DNA from: Mimachlamys varia | Taxonomy: Eukaryota; Mollusca; Bivalvia; Pectinida; Pectinidae | Assembly (NCBI GenBank): GCA_947623455.1 | Contig: OX392532.1 | Coordinates: 47,619,058-47,683,057 of the forward strand | Direction: 5' to 3' | Length of the DNA: 64,000 nucleotides | Part shown: one piece after another, positions 59,605-64,000 of the stretch | How the letters are laid out: the number at the start of each line of letters is the position of its first letter | Position numbering within the stretch: position 1 is the stretch's first letter | Position numbers and translations under genes: made by a program | Notes under the pieces: model-generated | The model's database searches: none | Seen by the model: only the letters and a program-made list of their open reading frames with translations | What the model was told of the DNA's origin: nothing

Positions 59605-60285
59605 GGCTGCTTGTTAGAAATAGAGAGAAAATAAATATCCGAACTTTTGAAGTGGGTGTAGTAGACTTTTTTTGATCACTTTTGTGTCTTTTAGTAGAGG
59701 GCACGAAAAATAACTCCTAATTATATAGGGAGATCACACATAAGTCGCCTTTTTCTGTTACGTTAAATGAGAAACAAGATGTGTTTTATTTTTCTCTATC
59801 CCCGACCAATAGGTTCAAAACATTAGTCGCCTCTTCCGATACGGTTAGTTGATACAGTTGTAACAGCAGGTATATTTTTTTCTCAACTCAAAACTGCAGG
59901 GTAGGTTTAGTTATTTTACCAACGGGCTAGGCATTGGGTTTTTTTAAATAACAACAAAATGTACGTATTTCCATATCCGACTTTTGGCTATTTTTTTTTA
60001 ATTGTTTCAATACAAATATTTTTGCTGATTTTTACTTTTTGCATTGCGCATTATTTTACACTCCTGTCTGATGGAAATTGATTTGGTTTCGACAAGACCA
60101 TTACGAAGCCGAAATTGTTTTTTTATCATATGCATGTACTTTTAAATATTGATACGAGACGATGAACGCTATAAATGTATAACACAACAACAATTGTTTT
60201 CGGCGTTTTAACTGATACACTCATTACAGACACTGATTCTACCCTCATTTAAATAGATCAAATGGTAAACACATGGGTATGAAAT
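59605..60285. other. Spacer, including 3' flank of the C4-like gene
   Basis: AT-rich; no coding frame. The 3' untranslated region of the minus-strand gene must start at 60,291; its end is not obvious. Confidence 0.35.
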
Positions 60286-60291
60286 GATACA

Positions 60292-60776
60292 TTATTTCAT
60301 ACACACAACACAAGATAGGTATTTATCCTGTTCGTAAGGAGGACAACGCAAAGAGCCACACTCTGCCTTGACCCCGAAGAAAAGGACCCCGTCCTCGTTG
60401 GCTATTCCGCCGTCCAGACTCTCCACGTGCTGGTCGACACACACGTACTCCGAGGCTGCCGGGTACTTGTAATACCCCGAGGCAAGGTCCCCACGGTAGG
60501 CCTCTGTCCAGCCGCCGTAGCACTCAGCTCGACCGGGTATCATAATTGATGATGTGAAGGCTGACGCTCTACACACGGCGCATGGGACATCTTGGTTGTG
60601 GACATTCTGGCCGAAAGGAGAATGTCCAGCATTGCTTTCGTATTCTGAGCCGTACATCCGGGCAGCGTAGTCATCACTGACTACCGACGTATGGGCGCCC
60701 CACACCGGATCACGTGGTAAACACACGTGATTAGCAGCTCCACCCGTCTCATCATAGTTCGAGCCACCAGCATAGC
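60292..60776 (-). CDS. C4-like gene exon 3 (Cys-rich domain)
   Basis: Acceptor TTCATATAG; 161 codons including the stop. Cysteines occur as CAVC, C-x-GGW, C-V-D and CGSLRC...C-x-x-C, the family spacing. Confidence 0.85.
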
Positions 60777-62439
60777 CTATATGAAAATGAATACATACGT
60801 ATGACAATTGTTTAAAAAATATAAATATATACTTTATATATTTAGCAACAATTATGAAACAAGTGATATTAATCACTCTTGTTGGCCATGATGCTAGCGC
60901 GCAAAGGGTCGTATATTGATGGAGGAAACCGGAGTATTCGGAGGAAATCCACATGGTCAGGCAGGTGACCCACACTTTTTTACGTCCGGTCGGGGAATCG
61001 AACACCGGTCGCCTTGTGAAAGGCAAGTGCGCTATCTACTGCACCAGCCGACCTCCCATGCTCGGATTATGAGACGTTATTAATAATGACACCTACCGGA
61101 ATAAACGAGATCAGTGATATTAACAGGGCAGTCAGTTCTCCCCCATCTCACGAACGTAGCTCCACCTGGCGGAGAAAAACAATGTTAACGGTAACACTTG
61201 GTGTAGTAGGGTGTCGTGTTGTTTCTGGTATTACAGTTCTGATATCAACCAACAGTGAAATTAAACAAAGAAACATAAACCCTGAACGAAAAGACACATA
61301 ATTAACGTTCGTCAGCTGTATCATATGTGCAAGTGCATTCACACATCTTTTAACAAAAAATTGTACCACTTTTCAACACCCTTTTGAAAATTGCCGAATC
61401 TCGCGAGAGCTTTCTTTGCAAACTGTAGTGCATTTTGCATCACGTGACTTAAGACGGCGGTTATTTTTAATAAGATGTCGGAAACGAGTGCTTTTGTTTG
61501 AAAATCGGTAGCGAAATTTAGTTAAAAACCTTCTGTGACTAAATTCGCAGAAAACAGAGTATCTGTTGGTTTTTTTTCCATTTGATTTATCAAACAAAAT
61601 ATAAATGTATTACATGTATTTAAACACTGCTTGAACAGCGATCCGTCCCAAAAAAATCACGCTTTATAAAGGGAAGAATGTTACTATTTATCCGCCAGCA
61701 GCACCAATATTCGGTCCCTCTTTAAAGCATCCACAAGCGTCTACAAGCGTCTCGAAGTGTCTTCAGAAAATTTCTTAAAAATACTAATAAAGTAAGCGAC
61801 ATCAGAAGATATGTTGTTAAAATGATCATAATACGATCACACACATGTGCCAATTGCGCCAATCGCAAACATTAAAATCGTCATAACTCGGTCAATTTTT
61901 CGAATATCAAGTAAAAATTTGGTATAGATGTGTACATAAAATAATGTATTATGATCATATCAACAACATATCTTCTGATGTCGCTTACTTAATTCAGTAT
62001 TTTAAAAGATATTTTCTGAGGACGCTTGAAGACGCTTGTAGACGCTTGTAAACACTTTTAAGAGAGACCCCCAATATTTATCTAATAGATACGTAGTCAT
62101 AATCTTGTTTTTACTAATTTTACCCAGTCATACAGAAATGTATTTTCTGATTTTGTTAACGCTTCGGTATTCTCTAATTTATTTTCAGTAGAAGTCAACA
62201 TTACCTGTCTGTGCCAACTGTTGTCTGAGGGCCGACATCTCGCTGGTCTGGGTCAGTACAGTTGCCTGGAGACTCTGTATTTCGGCCTGTAGATGGGTCA
62301 GCTGCTGCTGGACATACTCAGGGTCACTCAGTAGTATACGCCTGTCCGGAGTTCTCGTATCCAACGACTGGACACACACATTAAACATATATAAAACTAA
62401 AAGCACAAAATATGCTATCCTTATATTTGGAGCTGTCAT
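60292..62439 (-). CDS. Secreted short-chain collagen C4-like protein, three exons
   Basis: Exons 62,205-62,439, 61,097-61,165 and 60,292-60,776 join in frame to 262 codons plus stop; the junctions are ACAG|GTAATG / CCGCCAG and TCCG|GTAGGT / ATATAG. The N-terminus is a signal peptide (IRIAYFVLLVLYMFNVCVQS), followed by a heptad-like coiled coil (QQQLTHLQAEIQSLQATVLT). A globular domain follows, with TFVRWGRTDCP, VYSGYAGGSNYDETGGAANH, VPCAVCRASAFTSSIMIPGR, GYYKYPAASEYVCVD and CGSLRCPPYEQDKYLSCVVC. This Cys-rich domain matches proteins annotated 'short-chain collagen C4-like' in bivalves and other invertebrates, although no Gly-X-Y collagen repeat is present. Likely an extracellular, coiled-coil-oligomerised protein; its function is unknown. 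Confidence 0.85.
60865..61055 (-). repeat. tRNA-derived SINE in C4-like gene intron 2
   Basis: Reverse complement shows GCTGGTGCAGTAGATAGCGC (A box) and GGTGTTCGATTCC (B box, 60,994-61,006), then CCGACCGGACG and CACCTGCCTGACCATGTGG. More complete than the copy at 40,791. Confidence 0.75.
61097..61165 (-). CDS. C4-like gene exon 2
   Basis: 69 nt between CTCCGCCAG and TCCG|GTAGGT, encoding GGATFVRWGRTDCPVNITDL and VYSG. WGRT-CP is the opening signature of the domain. Confidence 0.85.
61712..62070. mobile_element. 359-bp foldback MITE with 8-bp target duplication
   Basis: Arms of about 120 bp are inverted copies of each other: a left ACAAGCGTCTACAAGCGTCT, AAGTAAGCGACATCAGAAGA and ATGATCATAATAC against a right GTATTATGATCAT, TCTTCTGATGTCGCTTACTT and AGACGCTTGTAGACGCTTGT. 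CCAATATT flanks both ends (61,704-61,711 and 62,071-62,078). An 8-bp duplication suggests a hAT-type element. It sits in intron 1 of the C4-like gene. Confidence 0.8.
62205..62439 (-). CDS. C4-like gene exon 1 (signal peptide, coiled coil)
   Basis: ATG at 62,439. The donor is ACAG|GTAATG (phase 1). The 78 residues hold the signal peptide (about 1-25) and a coiled coil (about 40-78). A plus-strand frame overlaps here but has no support. Confidence 0.85.
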
Positions 62440-62805
62440 GGTTTATTGAAGGTCCCACGGCCTCAATGTCACGTTATCTCGTGACACCGTGGATTTTCGA
62501 TAACCCATATTGGGATTTAGTTAGTAGTCACTCGGTTTCCAGACATACTGCAATTGGACGTTATCTAAGATTTAAATCCAAATATTATTTTTGGGGTGTG
62601 GTAAAACCAGGAGATTGATGTTTATATCAAATAATATAAATCCCACTTGAAATGTTAACACATTATTTTGATATCCTAGGAAGGTGAGGTTAGCTTGATG
62701 AAGGGGCAATATACCGTTATAAATCAGTTCTGTGATTGTGTTCGATGTGTATGCGCGTTCTGTCAGCAATTCTGTGCTGTTTTATCAGCTTTTGTAGTTT
62801 AGTTT

Positions 62806-62960
62806 GGTTTATTTTTTACGTCCTATTAACTGCCAGGGTCATTTAAGGACGGGCAAGGGTTTTTGAGGGGAGTACCTGGAGAAACACCACCGACCTACGG
62901 TCAGTACCTGACAACGGTCCCACGTAAGTTTCGAACTCCAACCAGTGGCAGAAGGTTTGT
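62806..62960 (-). repeat. SINE with conserved tail, copy 4
   Basis: Reverse complement contains the tail (GACGTAAAAAATAAACCAAAC, CTTAAATGACCCTGGCAGTT) and the core GGTACTGACCGTAGGTCGGT. Lies upstream of the C4-like gene. Confidence 0.7.
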
Positions 62961-62969
62961 GGAAGAATG

Positions 62970-63615
62970 TTTTTTGAAAATAACGACACACAACCTCAGA
63001 AAGAACCTAAATTTAGTGAGTTGTGAAGTGAGTTTTACAGATAACAGTAGAGCTAAAACGTGTCATTTCCTCCTACAAGCTCTCGTTATCATGTCACTGT
63101 TTATTGCTTATAAAGAGAGAAACATCCCGTCTTCCGCTTGGTTCAAGCAAAGCTCACTTCAAGCTATAAGGCTTCCAACTGAGATTAAAACAAAAAGGTT
63201 TTTTTTATAGGTTTTGATAAATTTCCCACTTAAAATCTTTCTTGGCTGTCGTATATCAATTGTCCAACATGTACAAACTGTAAAACTGCTATACTGCATG
63301 ATGTCTATATAAAACTCTGTTTAGCGTGTCAGTTGAGAAAAAAAAGAAAGGGAATGCATTAAACAGATCTTTTTTTTTAAATAGTAAAAACAAAGTAAAC
63401 CCCGACCATGTGAATCTATAACGCACAATCAACTGCTGCCCCCCCCCCCACCAAAAAAAACATTTAAGATGTCGAGGTGAGTGATTTTAATGGGGAGTTA
63501 TAACGGCCATCTCAAATTGGCGTGTTATAGCTTTTGCGCTTAGGTGCGTTCGTAGCACGAGACAAAATTATATTAAGTCGCCTTTGTATGTCTTTTAACC
63601 GCGCCAACAAGTGAG
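62970..63615. other. Spacer
   Basis: No supported gene. A C/A homopolymer tract lies at 63,440-63,463. Confidence 0.4.
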
Positions 63616-63654
63616 ACGCTAAACGCTAACACGCAAAAACGACATTTTGGGCAC

Positions 63655-63955
63655 GCTGATTAGGGGGTACAGAATGGCGTTTTTTTGTTTCGGCACGGTA
63701 AAATGGCGTGTTTTTGTTTCGGCACGGTAAAATGGCGTGTTGTCGCTTTGAAGTTTTGGCGTGTTTGCTTGATGGCTCTTTCGTTCTTTGTTGAATTGGC
63801 GTGTTGTTGTTTCGGCACGGTAACATGGCGTGTTGTTGTTTCTGCACGGTAACATGGCGGGTTGTTGTTTCAGCACGGTAACGTGGCGTGTTTGCTTGAT
63901 GGCACTTTCGCTCTTTGGTGAATTGGCGTGTTGGTGTTTTTGGTTGTTTCTACAC
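63655..63955. repeat. 29-bp minisatellite with a longer period
   Basis: Degenerate copies of a unit around ATGGCGTGTTGTTGTTTCGG followed by CACGGTAAC. A longer block (TTTGCTTGATGGC..CTTTCG) recurs about 131 bp apart at about 63,759 and 63,890. Runs toward the right edge. Confidence 0.6.
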
Positions 63956-64000
63956 AGAAACACGAATGACGAGTAGTGTCATTTTCGCTATTTCGCGGGG

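Noticed and set aside
63619..63963. Asn/Lys/Gln-rich minus-strand frames at the right edge
   Set aside because: Translation of the 29-bp minisatellite.

Overview
The window reads as nuclear DNA from a metazoan, most likely a bivalve or other mollusc. The support is AT-rich DNA, genes split by GT-AG introns, tRNA-headed SINEs, SINEs with a conserved tail like those widespread in molluscs, decayed non-LTR and mariner elements, large satellites, and a secreted 'short-chain collagen C4-like' gene of a kind common in bivalves. No species is claimed. All three recognisable genes lie on the minus strand.

Layout by region. 1-700: decayed reverse-transcriptase fragment. 713-13,876: array of about 244 units of 54 bp. 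13.9-19.7 kb: promoter-like segment, mariner relic and retroelement debris. 19,975-24,233: ankyrin-repeat gene with a death-fold (CARD-like) exon and an acidic Ser/Tyr/Cys-rich repeat tail. 24.8-26.1 kb: retroelement debris. 26,219-43,976: a gene of about 20 small exons. 44.0-49.8 kb: simple repeats, a 43-bp satellite and a 26-bp satellite. 49.84-53.57 kb: 22-bp G-rich satellite. 54.6-56.8 kb: second 43-bp array. 57.4-58.4 kb: unidentified decayed coding sequence cut by a MITE. 60,292-62,439: three-exon secreted C4-like gene.

The main discovery is the 26-43 kb gene. I rebuilt 20 coding exons. Every internal exon is a multiple of three, starts and ends in phase 1 and has an AG acceptor; all but one have a GT donor. 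The exons add up to one frame of 738 codons plus stop. Eleven exons belong to three related modules (a, b, c), each encoding two PsiKxE motifs (VKQE, IKQE, IKEE, VKEE, IKKE or IKRE), the sumoylation consensus. With three single-motif exons this gives 25 motifs beside basic nuclear-localisation-like stretches. Near-identical 3.72-kb tandem duplications show the exon array is still growing. The last exon ends in a sequence that can be read either as a stop or as a splice donor in frame with the exon ahead of the CARD-like/ankyrin exons, so the two genes may be one.

The second discovery is the origin of the 54-bp satellite. Each unit is two diverged 27-bp halves encoding GSEETYSGG and GCEESDSDC. 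The ankyrin gene's own tail is a short 27-bp repeat encoding GSEEPYSGC in the same frame and strand. The satellite therefore looks like a huge expansion of a coding minisatellite. A segment resembling the promoter and 5' exon of the 20-exon gene sits just upstream of the array, in the right orientation to transcribe it.
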